DNA of 15,529 bases. It comes from an uncultured Acetatifactor sp. (GTDB lineage: Bacteria > Bacillota > Clostridia > Lachnospirales > Lachnospiraceae). The notes under the pieces are model-generated. The model saw nothing but the letters and a program-made list of their open reading frames with translations. It was not told the origin of the DNA and ran no database searches. Below, piece after piece: positions 1 to 6,996 of this stretch; position 1 is the first letter of the stretch, and each line of letters opens with the position of its first letter. The DNA lies in assembly GCA_910586775.1 (NCBI GenBank), contig CAJUJN010000094.1, forward strand, positions 1-15,529, read 5' to 3'. A program made the position numbers and the translations under genes.

Positions 1-17
1 TTATCCCCAGTGGTTTT

Positions 18-875
18 CTAATCATTCAAAGCATAATATAATGCCCTGAAATACTGCTCTGCATCCTGAAATTCCGAAAGACCAGAAACACTTCCGTCAC
101 CAGCTTCCATTACCTTCCATGTTCCATCCGCCAATTCCGCAAAATCTACAGTATAATACATGCTGGAGAGATTTTTATATTTCATAACTAATTCTTTTGG
201 CGGTTCTTGCGTAAAATTCTCTTGACCCGAATTCCTGCTTATGCTGACAATTTCACCATTTGCAAAAAACACTCTATACTCATTTGTCCTTTCGCCATAG
301 AATTTTAAACTCAGGAACTCTTTCATGCATATACCGCCAGTAAGCAAATTCCCACGATACTTATAGAATACTTCCATCCAGTTATCAAATTCCTCCTGGG
401 TAACAGACGAGTCGAAAAATTTCGGGAACTCCGTGCCTTTTACGGATTTAACAAAATCTTTCACCAGAAATCTATTGAAATATTTTTTCACATCACTTAT
501 CTCTATCTGCTCATGCAGCGGATATATTTTCATAAATGCTGTATCGTCTCCAAAAAACTTATATGCATTTGGAAAAATATGCATTTGTTCATACTCACTT
601 GGAGCAACAATCAACTCTATATTATTGGCAAGTAATTTATGATAGAATTGCTTATACTTACTTGGCTTCATCATCCAACCGCGCATAACAGCTTTTCTCA
701 TGGCAGCAGGCGTCTCACTCAGCACTAACTTATCTTCGTTAAAGCATTTGTCATATCCAAAAAATATTGTATCATATAGTCCCGTTGAACGCACAGCATC
801 ATATTCTCTTTGTAAATCCTCATCAATCTTTTTTGTAGAGAAAAAACTGGATGGAAATAGTATTAAATCTACCAT
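18..875 (-). CDS. ATP-grasp domain protein, R2K clade (DUF4343-like)
   Basis: The 285-residue product looks like a stand-alone ATP-grasp enzyme. ATP-grasp proteins join a carboxylate to an amine or thiol through an acyl-phosphate; R2K-clade members are thought to modify proteins or peptides, but the substrate here is unknown. Visible family signatures are FLVKDFVKS (136-144, nucleotide-contacting lysines), EYRVFFANGEIVSISR (199-214), YTVDFAE (241-247) and VMEAGDGSVSGL (255-266), the last two carrying the acidic metal-binding residues. There is no signal peptide or membrane segment, so it is probably cytoplasmic. The ATG at 875 is preceded by a purine-rich but weak ribosome site. The gene is clearly lower in GC than the upstream permease, and the junction lies near 900-976. 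Its downstream neighbour is outside the window, so any operon partner is not visible. The fold call is firm; the biological role is open. Confidence 0.8.
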   Translation of the reverse strand: MVDLILFPSSFFSTKKIDEDLQREYDAVRSTGLYDTIFFGYDKCFNEDKLVLSETPAAMRKAVMRGWMMKPSKYKQFYHKLLANNIELIVAPSEYEQMHIFPNAYKFFGDDTAFMKIYPLHEQIEISDVKKYFNRFLVKDFVKSVKGTEFPKFFDSSVTQEEFDNWMEVFYKYRGNLLTGGICMKEFLSLKFYGERTNEYRVFFANGEIVSISRNSGQENFTQEPPKELVMKYKNLSSMYYTVDFAELADGTWKVMEAGDGSVSGLSEFQDAEQYFRALYYALND

Positions 876-976
876 GTTCTTTTCTTCATTCCTTAATTCA
901 TGTTTCTATACAACAGAAACTTCAAACTACCGATTTATCACTGGCTTCATCCCCTAAGGAGCCACGGAACCACATC

Positions 977-1972
977 TCACCCGGCATGCCCGCCCTTATG
1001 CCGGATCAGCATGTAGAGGAAAACAGGCCCGCCCACCACGGACATCAATATCCCCACCGGCAGCTCATAGGGGGCGAACAGCAGCCTGGCCGCCATATCG
1101 CAGAGGGTGACGAACCCCGCTCCCGCCACAGCGCACATGGGCAGGAGCCGCCCGCTCTCATTGCCGGTGAACCTGCGGACGAAATGGGGCACAATCAGCC
1201 CAACGAAGCCCAGAAGCCCCGCGAAGCTCACCGCCGCCCCTGCCAGCAGGGCGGCCAATACCAGAAAAAGCATGCGGTACCGCCCCACCCGCAGGCCCAC
1301 TCCCTGGGCCGTCTCGTCCCCCAGCGTCACCACATCCAGCTCGTTGCACAGGGTGAACAGCACTGCCAGCGCAAGCGCAATCAGCCCGGCCGCAGGCAGC
1401 AGACGCATGTAGGATACCGCGGAGAAGCCGCCCACCCGGAAGTCGATGCTCAGCATGGCCACGTCTGTGTCCAGCACCGTCACGGATTCGCAGACGGCAT
1501 TCAGGATGCTGTTCAGCGCCACGCCTCCCAGGATGACCGTGGTCTTGGACGCGCCTGTCCGATGGGAAAAAAGAAAGATGAGCAGCACCGTGAGCAGGCT
1601 CCCGCCGAAGGCCGCGCAGGACACAGCCAGACCGGACAATGTCCCCATCGCGCAGCAGAGGGTCACCCCCAGGCCCGCCCCGGCGTTGACCCCGATGATG
1701 CCGGGGGAGGCCAGCCTGTTGGCCAGCACGTTCTGCAGCACGGCCCCCGACACCGCCAGCCCCGCCCCGGCCGCCAGGGAGGCAAGGGTGCGGGGAAGCC
1801 TGGCGTACAGCAGGATGCTCCTGCTCACCTTATCTCCCTGGCCCCGGAAAAGGGATATCAGCTGCACCGGGGTGAAATGGACGTTCCCCAGGCACAGGCT
1901 CGTCACCGCAATCAAAAGGCAGACGGCAATGCCGCACCCGAGCAGCAGCCGGTTATGCTTCTTACTGTACAT
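977..1972 (-). CDS. FecCD-family ABC transporter permease (iron-siderophore/cobalamin type)
   Basis: This is a 331-residue polytopic membrane protein of the FecCD/BtuC family, the permease of a binding-protein-dependant importer for ferric siderophores, haem or cobalamin. Its length is normal for the family. Family landmarks are RLPRTLA (58-64), the glycine-rich SGAVLQNVLANRLASPG (75-91), the ATPase-coupling segment LGDETAQGVGLRVGR (217-231) and GFVGLIVPHFVRR (255-267); about nine or ten hydrophobic segments are visible. The ATG at 1972 follows GGAGGG with suitable spacing. The binding-protein gene lies upstream on the same strand, separated by about 320 bp. The expected FecE/BtuD-type ATPase does not follow: the next gene is an unrelated ATP-grasp gene of different base composition. 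The importer must borrow an ATPase or the operon has been broken. The substrate cannot be told from sequence. Confidence 0.93.
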   Translation of the reverse strand: MYSKKHNRLLLGCGIAVCLLIAVTSLCLGNVHFTPVQLISLFRGQGDKVSRSILLYARLPRTLASLAAGAGLAVSGAVLQNVLANRLASPGIIGVNAGAGLGVTLCCAMGTLSGLAVSCAAFGGSLLTVLLIFLFSHRTGASKTTVILGGVALNSILNAVCESVTVLDTDVAMLSIDFRVGGFSAVSYMRLLPAAGLIALALAVLFTLCNELDVVTLGDETAQGVGLRVGRYRMLFLVLAALLAGAAVSFAGLLGFVGLIVPHFVRRFTGNESGRLLPMCAVAGAGFVTLCDMAARLLFAPYELPVGILMSVVGGPVFLYMLIRHKGGHAG

Positions 1973-2048
1973 ACAGGGATTCCCTCCGTCCTGTCTCGAT
2001 GTTTCTTCTCTCCGGGCCTTATTCCCCGCGGCTCTGCTGCGGATAGTT

Positions 2049-2237
2049 TCATTCCAAATTCGCTAAGCCGTCATAAAGTTCGTTGAACGATTTCAGGCCA
2101 CGGCATCTTCCAAAAGACAGCTCCCTATTCTCTCCAAATTCAAGGAGAAAACATTTTGTCAATTCTTCAACCGTCTGTTCAAGAGCCGTAAAGAATTGCA
2201 GATTGTAACCTGTTTGTGCAGATACCTTTTCGGTATC
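2049..2237 (-). pseudogene. Open frame without a start between the importer genes, possible gene remnant
   Basis: Between the permease and the binding protein, the minus strand stays open for about 62 codons (stop TGA at 2049-2051, preceding in-frame stop at 2238-2240) with no ATG or GTG near its beginning. The translation is hydrophilic and protein-like, including FFTALEQTVEELTKCFLLEF and ending in FNELYDGLANLE. Base composition is lower in GC than in the flanking importer genes. I do not recognise the family. It may be the C-terminal end of a gene lost by deletion or insertion, or a chance open frame. A small perfect hairpin, GATACC-TTTTC-GGTATC (2221-2237), sits at its upstream edge. Confidence 0.25.
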
Positions 2238-2293
2238 TCATGACGGGAAGCATCTCGCATTTCCCTGAAAAATAGGAGGGGCTGCAGGGAGCT

Positions 2294-3454
2294 TCATTCC
2301 GCCGAGCCGGGATACAAAAGTCTCTCCAGCTCTTCATAGGCTTCGGCCCAGCGGGCATTGGGCTTCAGGTTGTACAGATGCTTGTCCAGGACATGCACCT
2401 GTCCGTTCTTCACCGCGCCCAGCTCGTTCCAGAGGGGATTCTCCCGGAACATGTTCTCGATGTTCTCCTGGGTGCCTTCAATATCATCGCCGGACTGGAC
2501 AATCAGTATCAAATCCGGATCCATCAGCATTATGCTCTCCAGGCTTAAGCTCTCCAGGAGACTGTCGTCCGTATCCGCGATATTGACGCAGCCGAAGCTC
2601 TCCAGCATCTCGCCCAGCACGTTGCCTTCGTTGCCTTTGGCCCGTATGCTGGTGGCGGAAGCGCGCATGGACAGTACTGTGGGCGCGCTTTTTCCGGCAT
2701 TCCTGCTCAATATTTCGTTTATTTCTTTCTGGATATCCGTTCCGTATTGGGTGTAGCGTTCCGGCTGTCCTGTGATGTCCGTGCAGGTCTTCAGGACGCG
2801 CAGATAGTCATCGAAGCAGGACACGTCAAAATAGGCCACCGTGATGCCCGCGCCCTCCAGGGACGATTGCCACTCCAGATGCTGGCTGGTGTTGGTGCTG
2901 GCCAGGACGAAATCAGGGTCTGCGGAAAGCAGAAGCTCCAGGCTGAGGCGCTTGGTCTCTCCCAGGTTCACGGTATCCTCCCCAAGGGGCAGGTCGAGAT
3001 CCACGAAAGCATCGTCCGGCGCTGCGCAGACATCCCCGCCCGCCAGTATCCACATATCCGCATAGCTCCCCAGCAGAGTCGCCACGCGCTCATAGGATTC
3101 CACCATGACCTCACGTCCCAAATCGTCCGTAAACGTATAGGCAGCGTCCGCCCCGGCATCCGGCTGGCCAGCCTGGCTTTCTCCCTGTCCTTCCGGCTGG
3201 CTGTCTGCCTGGCCGCCGGTCCGGTCTTGCGACTGGCTCCCGGTCTGCCCTTCTGCCCGGCCACCGCTTTGGCCTTCCGTCCCGTCACCGCTCTGGTCTT
3301 CCGATTGGCTGCCGGTCTGGCCTTCTGTCCGGCTCCCGGTCTGCTCTTCTGCCTGGCCGCCGCTTTGGCCTTCCGGCTGGCTCCCGGTCTGCCCGCAGCC
3401 CGCCAGTCCCACTGCCATCATACCAATCATCAGATATAATTTTATCTTTTTCAT
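2294..3454 (-). CDS. ABC transporter substrate-binding lipoprotein (PF01497-type, iron/cobalamin family)
   Basis: This is the 386-residue extracellular binding protein of the importer whose permease follows downstream. The N-terminus is a lipoprotein signal peptide (MKKIKLYLMIGMMAVGLAGC) with lipobox LAGC and lipidated Cys20. Residues 21 to about 103 form a low-complexity linker of repeated Gly-Gln-Ser-Glu-Thr units. The folded domain begins near 106 (YTFTDDLGREVMV) and shows the two-lobed periplasmic_binding_2 pattern: ERVATLLGSYADMWILAGG, LLLSADPDFVLAS, and near the end LESIMLMDPDLILIV and NGQVHVLD. The ATG at 3454 follows a strong GGGAGGAGAG. The linker is longer than is usual for this family and could hold the domain away from the membrane in a thick wall. 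The ligand is not deducible; siderophore-iron, haem or cobalamin are the usual options. Confidence 0.92.
   Translation of the reverse strand: MKKIKLYLMIGMMAVGLAGCGQTGSQPEGQSGGQAEEQTGSRTEGQTGSQSEDQSGDGTEGQSGGRAEGQTGSQSQDRTGGQADSQPEGQGESQAGQPDAGADAAYTFTDDLGREVMVESYERVATLLGSYADMWILAGGDVCAAPDDAFVDLDLPLGEDTVNLGETKRLSLELLLSADPDFVLASTNTSQHLEWQSSLEGAGITVAYFDVSCFDDYLRVLKTCTDITGQPERYTQYGTDIQKEINEILSRNAGKSAPTVLSMRASATSIRAKGNEGNVLGEMLESFGCVNIADTDDSLLESLSLESIMLMDPDLILIVQSGDDIEGTQENIENMFRENPLWNELGAVKNGQVHVLDKHLYNLKPNARWAEAYEELERLLYPGSAE
3170..3400. repeat. Degenerate in-frame repeats encoding the lipoprotein linker
   Basis: The part of the binding-protein gene that encodes residues of about 20-100 consists of imperfect short repeats. 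On the plus strand, variants of GGCT(C/G)CCGGTCTG followed by CCTTCTG recur at roughly 30-bp intervals, and on the protein side units such as EGQTGSQ and EGQSGG recur. The array is in frame throughout, so copy-number change would lengthen or shorten the linker without breaking the gene. Confidence 0.7.
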
Positions 3455-3588
3455 GCCATTCTCTCCTCCCTTGGACAGCTTCTTTTTAATGCCCCATTTT
3501 CGGAAAACCGTTCCTGACGCTTCGTTTCGAAGAACCGCGGGACATTTAATATAATCCTCAATTTGCCAAGCTGCTTATGCGACTATTT

Positions 3589-3688
3589 ATACTGCCTAAC
3601 GATTTCACTTGCCGTGAAACCAGACTGCATAACGCTGACTGGTTCAATCGCATGATTACATTAGGCAGTATTCAGCGTTATGCAGTAT
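3589..3688. repeat. Nested palindromic element overlapping the 3' end of the Nudix gene
   Basis: Several perfect inverted repeats are packed into 100 bp. ATACTGCCTAA (3589-3599) pairs with TTAGGCAGTAT (3661-3671). ACTGCATAACGCTGA (3624-3638) pairs with TCAGCGTTATGCAGT (3672-3686). AACCAG (3618-3623) pairs with CTGGTT (3639-3644). TTTCAC (3603-3608) pairs with GTGAAA (3614-3619) around a 5-nt loop. The right half encodes the last codons and the stop of the Nudix gene. No transposase is present. It could be a small non-autonomous mobile repeat or a structured 3' end; the absence of a T-run argues against a simple intrinsic terminator. Confidence 0.65.
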
Positions 3689-4203
3689 AAGGCAATCAGC
3701 AAAAAAAGATAGTGCGTTTCATAAGGCAGGAGCATGGGCGAACCTGACTCTGCCATCATTTTGAATTCATCAACCGAAATGTATCTTACTTCCTTTACCT
3801 CATGATCGGAGAAGGAATACCCATCTATAGGAATATCCGCTCTATAAAGAAACACATCGTCAATCTCATTCTCGAAATATCCGTCAATGCCGCCACATTC
3901 ACGGCAGGAAAACAGATATTGCAGTTTGGACATGTCTATATTGATGCCAAGTTCTTCACGTCCCTCTCTCCTGACAGCTTCCAAAGAAGTTTCGCCAGCC
4001 TGAATATGCCCCGAAAAAGAAATATCCAGCATATCAGGAAACATGACATGACTGCTCCGCGTTTGCAGCAATAGTTCCTGCTTAGAATTCATAATCCACA
4101 CACAGACACCTCTATGGATAAGCGCTTTTCTATGTGCCTCGCCTTTCTCTTCGCTTTTACCGCTTTTTTGTCCTAAATCGTCATAAATATCAATGAATTC
4201 CAT
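3661..4203 (-). CDS. Nudix hydrolase, isopentenyl-diphosphate isomerase-like subgroup
   Basis: This is a 180-residue Nudix protein. Residues 65-87 (starting GHIQAGETS and ending REGREELGI) match the Nudix box GX5EX7REUXEEXGU, with Gly at the first U position; the acidic residues E80, E83 and E84 would bind magnesium. The N-terminal part, with DIYDDLGQKSGK and HRGVCVWIMNSKQELLLQTRS, resembles the subgroup annotated as IPP-isomerase-like or generic Nudix hydrolases, which usually act on nucleoside diphosphate derivatives; the true substrate is unknown. The ATG at 4203 has GGAGG upstream but at a long spacing (about 12 nt). The C-terminus LYCITLNTA is encoded by the palindromic element at 3589-3688, so the native end of the protein has probably been replaced. 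It appears to be a single-gene unit, divergent from the nitroreductase. Confidence 0.88.
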   Translation of the reverse strand: MEFIDIYDDLGQKSGKSEEKGEAHRKALIHRGVCVWIMNSKQELLLQTRSSHVMFPDMLDISFSGHIQAGETSLEAVRREGREELGINIDMSKLQYLFSCRECGGIDGYFENEIDDVFLYRADIPIDGYSFSDHEVKEVRYISVDEFKMMAESGSPMLLPYETHYLFLLIALYCITLNTA

Positions 4204-4374
4204 ACAAAAAGGTTTCCTCCAAAGTCCGATTCAACAACAGGCAATTCTTTGCGCTCCGGTTTCCGGCGCACTTTTCCAGACTATGATCCATATCCTGAAC
4301 CACACATGGTACATTATATCGCAGAGTCCCCCAAAATTCAATAGCGGCCGAAACGCCGAACCATTGACGGACTG

Positions 4375-4403
4375 TTGACAAAGAACCTTCGATAAAATAT
4401 ACT
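4375..4403 (+). promoter_or_regulatory. Sigma-A-type promoter of the nitroreductase gene
   Basis: TTGACA (4375-4380), a 17-bp spacer and TATACT (4398-4403) form a near-consensus promoter 32 bp upstream of the start codon. An ideal ribosome site AAGGAGG (4420-4426) lies 8 bp before the ATG at 4435. Confidence 0.8.
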
Positions 4404-4434
4404 GAAATGCAGAACCGGAAAGGAGGAAGACTAC

Positions 4435-4965
4435 ATGAACCAAGTCATCGAAGCAATCGAGAAACGCAGCTCCACAAGAGGCTATACGGACGAGCCGTTG
4501 AGCGACGCCCAGCTGGACGCCCTGATACAGGCCGGGCTCCAGGCGCCCACGGCGGCCAACAGACAGGAAGTGCATTTCACGGTACTGAAAGGGAACCATC
4601 CCATTTTAAAGGAACTGGAGGACGAGAAGAACCGCCTGCGGGACATCGTTTCCCCCACCCACAACTTTTACTACGAAGCGCCCACCGTGGTGATCCTCAG
4701 CGCCGACAGCACCTACAAATGGGGTTCCCTGGACGCGGGCATCGCCGTGGAGAACATGGCCCTGGCGGCGGAAGGCCTGGGGCTGGGGAGCCTGATCATC
4801 GGCTGCATCCTGGACGCGATGCAGGGGGAGAAGAAGGCGCATTTCGCCGCTGCCCTGGACTTCCCCGCGGACTATGAGTACAAGATTGCCATCGCTTTCG
4901 GGCATAAGGCGGTCACCAAGGAGCCCCATACCTACGATGCCGATGTGCAGGTCACTTATCTGTGA
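4435..4965 (+). CDS. Nitroreductase family protein (FMN-dependent oxidoreductase)
   Basis: This is a 176-residue, probably cytoplasmic flavoprotein of the nitroreductase superfamily, which uses FMN and NAD(P)H to reduce nitro compounds, quinones or similar acceptors. Typical features are the N-terminal FMN-phosphate segment IEKRSSTRGYTDEPLS (8-23), APTAANRQ (37-44), and the later helix DAGIAVENMALAAEGLGLGSLIIG that packs on the flavin. Length matches the short single-domain members that work as homodimers. It has its own near-consensus promoter and an excellent Shine-Dalgarno, and no gene follows within 640 bp, so it is likely monocistronic. Its GC content is much higher than that of the Nudix gene next to it. 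The physiological substrate cannot be inferred. Confidence 0.92.
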   Translation: MNQVIEAIEKRSSTRGYTDEPLSDAQLDALIQAGLQAPTAANRQEVHFTVLKGNHPILKELEDEKNRLRDIVSPTHNFYYEAPTVVILSADSTYKWGSLDAGIAVENMALAAEGLGLGSLIIGCILDAMQGEKKAHFAAALDFPADYEYKIAIAFGHKAVTKEPHTYDADVQVTYL

Positions 4966-5355
4966 GCGGAACCCTCGCTTTCCGGCGCTTCCACAAGGTG
5001 TCGGGAAGCGGCATTCAGGCTTTCGCCATTTGGGGAGCAGATGTCGGATAGTGCGCGGCTTAAGAACGAATCAAGAAGAAATTCAGAAAAGCTTTACTGC
5101 CATTGGAACGTGCAAAACAGCGTGCAGCCAATGAAATGAAAAAGCAGAACGGGCGCCGACAGCATAACAGGCAACGACGCAAATCATAACCGAATAAGTT
5201 ACACAGCGTCAGAGCGTATAGAAAACAATCTATGCGCTCTACTCTATTTTGGGAGCTACTACCAGTCCCCCAGTCCCTAAAGCGCAGGGCATCCGCTATC
5301 AGCGGCAATCAAACCAATCTGAAACAAAAAATTCCCAAATTTTTTAAAAACGGCA
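4966..5355. other. Gene-poor spacer with a short hydrophilic frame and a hairpin
   Basis: No full gene is evident. In one plus frame, bases of about 5065-5169 read as a very basic C-terminal-like stretch (FRKALLPLERAKQRAANEMK, then RQHNRQRRKS and a TAA stop). It has no start codon and could be a remnant or chance. At 5212-5239 there is an inverted repeat: GAGCGTATAG and CTATGCGCTC, one mismatch in 10 bp with an 8-nt loop. It lacks an immediate T-run, but a TTTT lies about 7 bases later, so a weak plus-strand terminator is possible. Confidence 0.4.
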
Positions 5356-5384
5356 TTGACAAACCGATCCAAATCGTCTATAGT
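5356..5384 (+). promoter_or_regulatory. Sigma-A-type promoter of the GntR/ABC operon
   Basis: TTGACA (5356-5361), exactly 17 bp, then TATAGT (5379-5384). This is the strongest promoter upstream of the operon. It leaves an untranslated leader of about 210 bp before the GntR start. The segment GGCATTGACAAAC around its -35 box is repeated at 5479-5491 without a matching -10 box. Confidence 0.8.
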
Positions 5385-5403
5385 GTACTTATCGATTAAG
5401 TAC
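5385..5403. promoter_or_regulatory. Palindromic operator, probable GntR (YtrA-type) binding site
   Basis: GTACTTA (5385-5391) and TAAGTAC (5397-5403) form a perfect 7-bp inverted repeat around TCGAT. It starts right after the -10 box and so covers the transcription start. That position fits repression by the GntR encoded by the first gene of the operon. A second exact palindrome, GATACGTATC, lies at 5417-5426 and could be an auxiliary site. Assignment to this regulator is inference from position. Confidence 0.65.
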
Positions 5404-5606
5404 GCTAGCTACAATCGATACGTATCAGATGTAACATGCACACGGACTGCAGTGCCGTTTTGCCATTGCTTCGGCTAAGGCATTGACAAACACGCTTTGG
5501 CAATCGCTTTCGCAAAAAAGCCCTCCAAAGCAACGCCCCTGGGCCCCGGGAGCACATCCGGCAGATGCGCACAGAAAGCTTTCTATGACAAGAGCAGGAG
5601 AACAAA

Positions 5607-5978
5607 ATGGAAATCCTTATCAGCAACAGCAGCGATAAGCCGATCTACGAGCAGATCTGTCTCCAGATCAAGAGCCAGATCATGAACGGCTCCCTGGCCC
5701 CGGGCGAGGCTCTGCCCTCCATGCGGGCCCTGGCAAAAGACCTGCACCTGAGCGTCATCACGGTGCAGCGGGCCTACGAAGACCTGACCCGGGACGGCTT
5801 CATCGAGACAGTCTCCGGCAAAGGCAGCTTCGTAGCGCCCCAGAACCGGGAGTTCATACAGGAGGAACAGCTGCGCCGGGCGGAGGAGCTGCTGCAGAAG
5901 GTAGCGGAGATCGGCAAGGCCCACGGAATCGCCTACGAGCAGATGGCCGGCATCCTCAGGCTTTTCTACGAGGAATGA
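5607..5978 (+). CDS. GntR family transcriptional regulator, YtrA subfamily
   Basis: The 123-residue protein has an N-terminal winged helix-turn-helix (about 9-75) beginning PIYEQICLQIKSQIMNGSLA, with ALPSMRALAKDLHLSVITVQ as the helix-turn-helix and GFIETVSGKGSFVAP as the wing. The short helical C-terminal tail of about 45 residues replaces a ligand domain, as in YtrA, which represses ABC exporter operons in Firmicutes and responds to cell-envelope antibiotics. The start is fixed by AGGAG (5596-5600) 6 bp before the ATG. It is the first gene of an operon with the ABC ATPase and ABC-2 permease. The palindrome at 5385-5403 is its likely operator, giving autorepression. The inducing signal is unknown. 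Confidence 0.93.
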   Translation: MEILISNSSDKPIYEQICLQIKSQIMNGSLAPGEALPSMRALAKDLHLSVITVQRAYEDLTRDGFIETVSGKGSFVAPQNREFIQEEQLRRAEELLQKVAEIGKAHGIAYEQMAGILRLFYEE

Positions 5979-6129
5979 CAGGCACAGACGCCGGACTCCA
6001 AACTCAGACGCAGAACCACCGGCGGAACCGCATACAGCAAAAAGGCCGCATACCGGCAGAGGAACCCGCCAGGGAACCCATAACAGGGCAGCTTTTGCCC
6101 TTACCCACCACAGACAGGAGGACATCACC

Positions 6130-6996
6130 ATGGAAGAAAACAGCATTTTAGTCAGGGATCTGTGCAAGACGTTCCCCGGCTTCACCTTAGACCATGTCTC
6201 CTTTCGCGTACCGAAAGGAAGGATTGTAGGCTTCATCGGCGAAAACGGCGCCGGGAAGAGCACCACCATCAACCTGATATTGAATGAGCTGACCAAGGAC
6301 AGCGGCGAAATCCAGCTCCTGGGCATAGAGCACACTGCCCGCCCCGCCAGGGAAGACGTCGGTGTCGTATTCGATGAGTGCACCTTCCACGACGTGTTCA
6401 CGGCGGCCAACCTGGAGAAGATGCTCTCCGGCATCTACCGCAGCTGGGACAGCGCCCTCTATCGCCAATACCTGCAAAGGTTCCGGCTCCCGGAGAACCA
6501 GCCCGTGGGCTCCTTCTCCAAGGGGATGAAGATGAAGCTCTCCATCCTCTGCGCCCTGGCCCACAGGCCGAAGCTGCTGATTCTGGACGAGGCCACCACG
6601 GGGCTGGATCCTGTGGTGCGGGACGAGATCCTGGATCTGTTCCTGGAATTCATCCAGGACGAGGAGCACTCCATCTTCTTTTCCTCCCACATCACCTCGG
6701 ACATCCAGAAAATCGCGGATTTCGTCATCCTGATCCATCAGGGCCGGATCGTCTTCGAGGAGCAGAAGGACGACCTGGTGTACCATTACGGCATCCTGAA
6801 ATGCGGGAAAGAACGGTTCGCCTCCCTCTCTCCCGACGACTATATCACTTACCGGGACACGAAGCTGTCCATGGAATGCCTGGTCCGGGACAAGGAGGCG
6901 GCAAGGCGCAGCTATCCGGACGTAATCGTGGACAACGCCAGTTTGGAGGACATCATGCTTTTCTATATCAAAGGAGGGGTACCATGCGAGGACTGA
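6130..6996 (+). CDS. ABC transporter ATP-binding protein (YtrB-like exporter ATPase)
   Basis: This is the 288-residue nucleotide-binding subunit of an ABC exporter. Walker A is GENGAGKST (37-45). The signature region reads SFSKGMKMKLSILCALA, the SKGM variant of LSGGQ common in YtrB-type and related small exporters. Walker B is LLILDEATTGLDP, and SSHITSDI carries the switch histidine. About 70 residues after the ATPase core form a C-terminal extension. AGGAGG precedes the ATG at 6130. The gene lies 151 bp after the GntR gene and overlaps the permease start by 13 bp, which points to coupled translation. With the permease it should form a membrane exporter controlled by the GntR protein; a role in antibiotic or envelope-stress response is inferred from the subfamily only. 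Confidence 0.94.
   Translation: MEENSILVRDLCKTFPGFTLDHVSFRVPKGRIVGFIGENGAGKSTTINLILNELTKDSGEIQLLGIEHTARPAREDVGVVFDECTFHDVFTAANLEKMLSGIYRSWDSALYRQYLQRFRLPENQPVGSFSKGMKMKLSILCALAHRPKLLILDEATTGLDPVVRDEILDLFLEFIQDEEHSIFFSSHITSDIQKIADFVILIHQGRIVFEEQKDDLVYHYGILKCGKERFASLSPDDYITYRDTKLSMECLVRDKEAARRSYPDVIVDNASLEDIMLFYIKGGVPCED

Noticed and set aside
851..2086. Long plus-strand open frame opposite the FecCD permease, and similar frames opposite the binding protein, ATPases and exporters
   Set aside because: These are antisense shadows of GC-rich or biased genes; their translations are rich in Pro, Arg, His and Gln and show no family motifs.
3594..3666. Integron attC-like site: GCCTAAC at one end and TTAGGC at the other
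   Set aside because: The right core reads ATTAGGC instead of GTTAGGC, the bases inside the cores do not pair as attC arms should, and there is no integrase or cassette array.
4190..4434. Small frames in the Nudix-nitroreductase gap as possible genes
   Set aside because: They overlap the Nudix start or the nitroreductase promoter and have no ribosome sites or recognisable motifs.
5212..5239. Hairpin as a firm terminator of the nitroreductase gene
   Set aside because: It is about 250 bp past the stop, has a mismatch, an 8-nt loop and no adjoining T-run; kept only as a note within the spacer entry.
6378..6983. Long in-frame extension upstream of the ABC-2 permease start
   Set aside because: It lies inside the ATPase gene in another frame and gives low-quality sequence; the ATG at 6984 has a strong ribosome site and yields the normal permease N-terminus.
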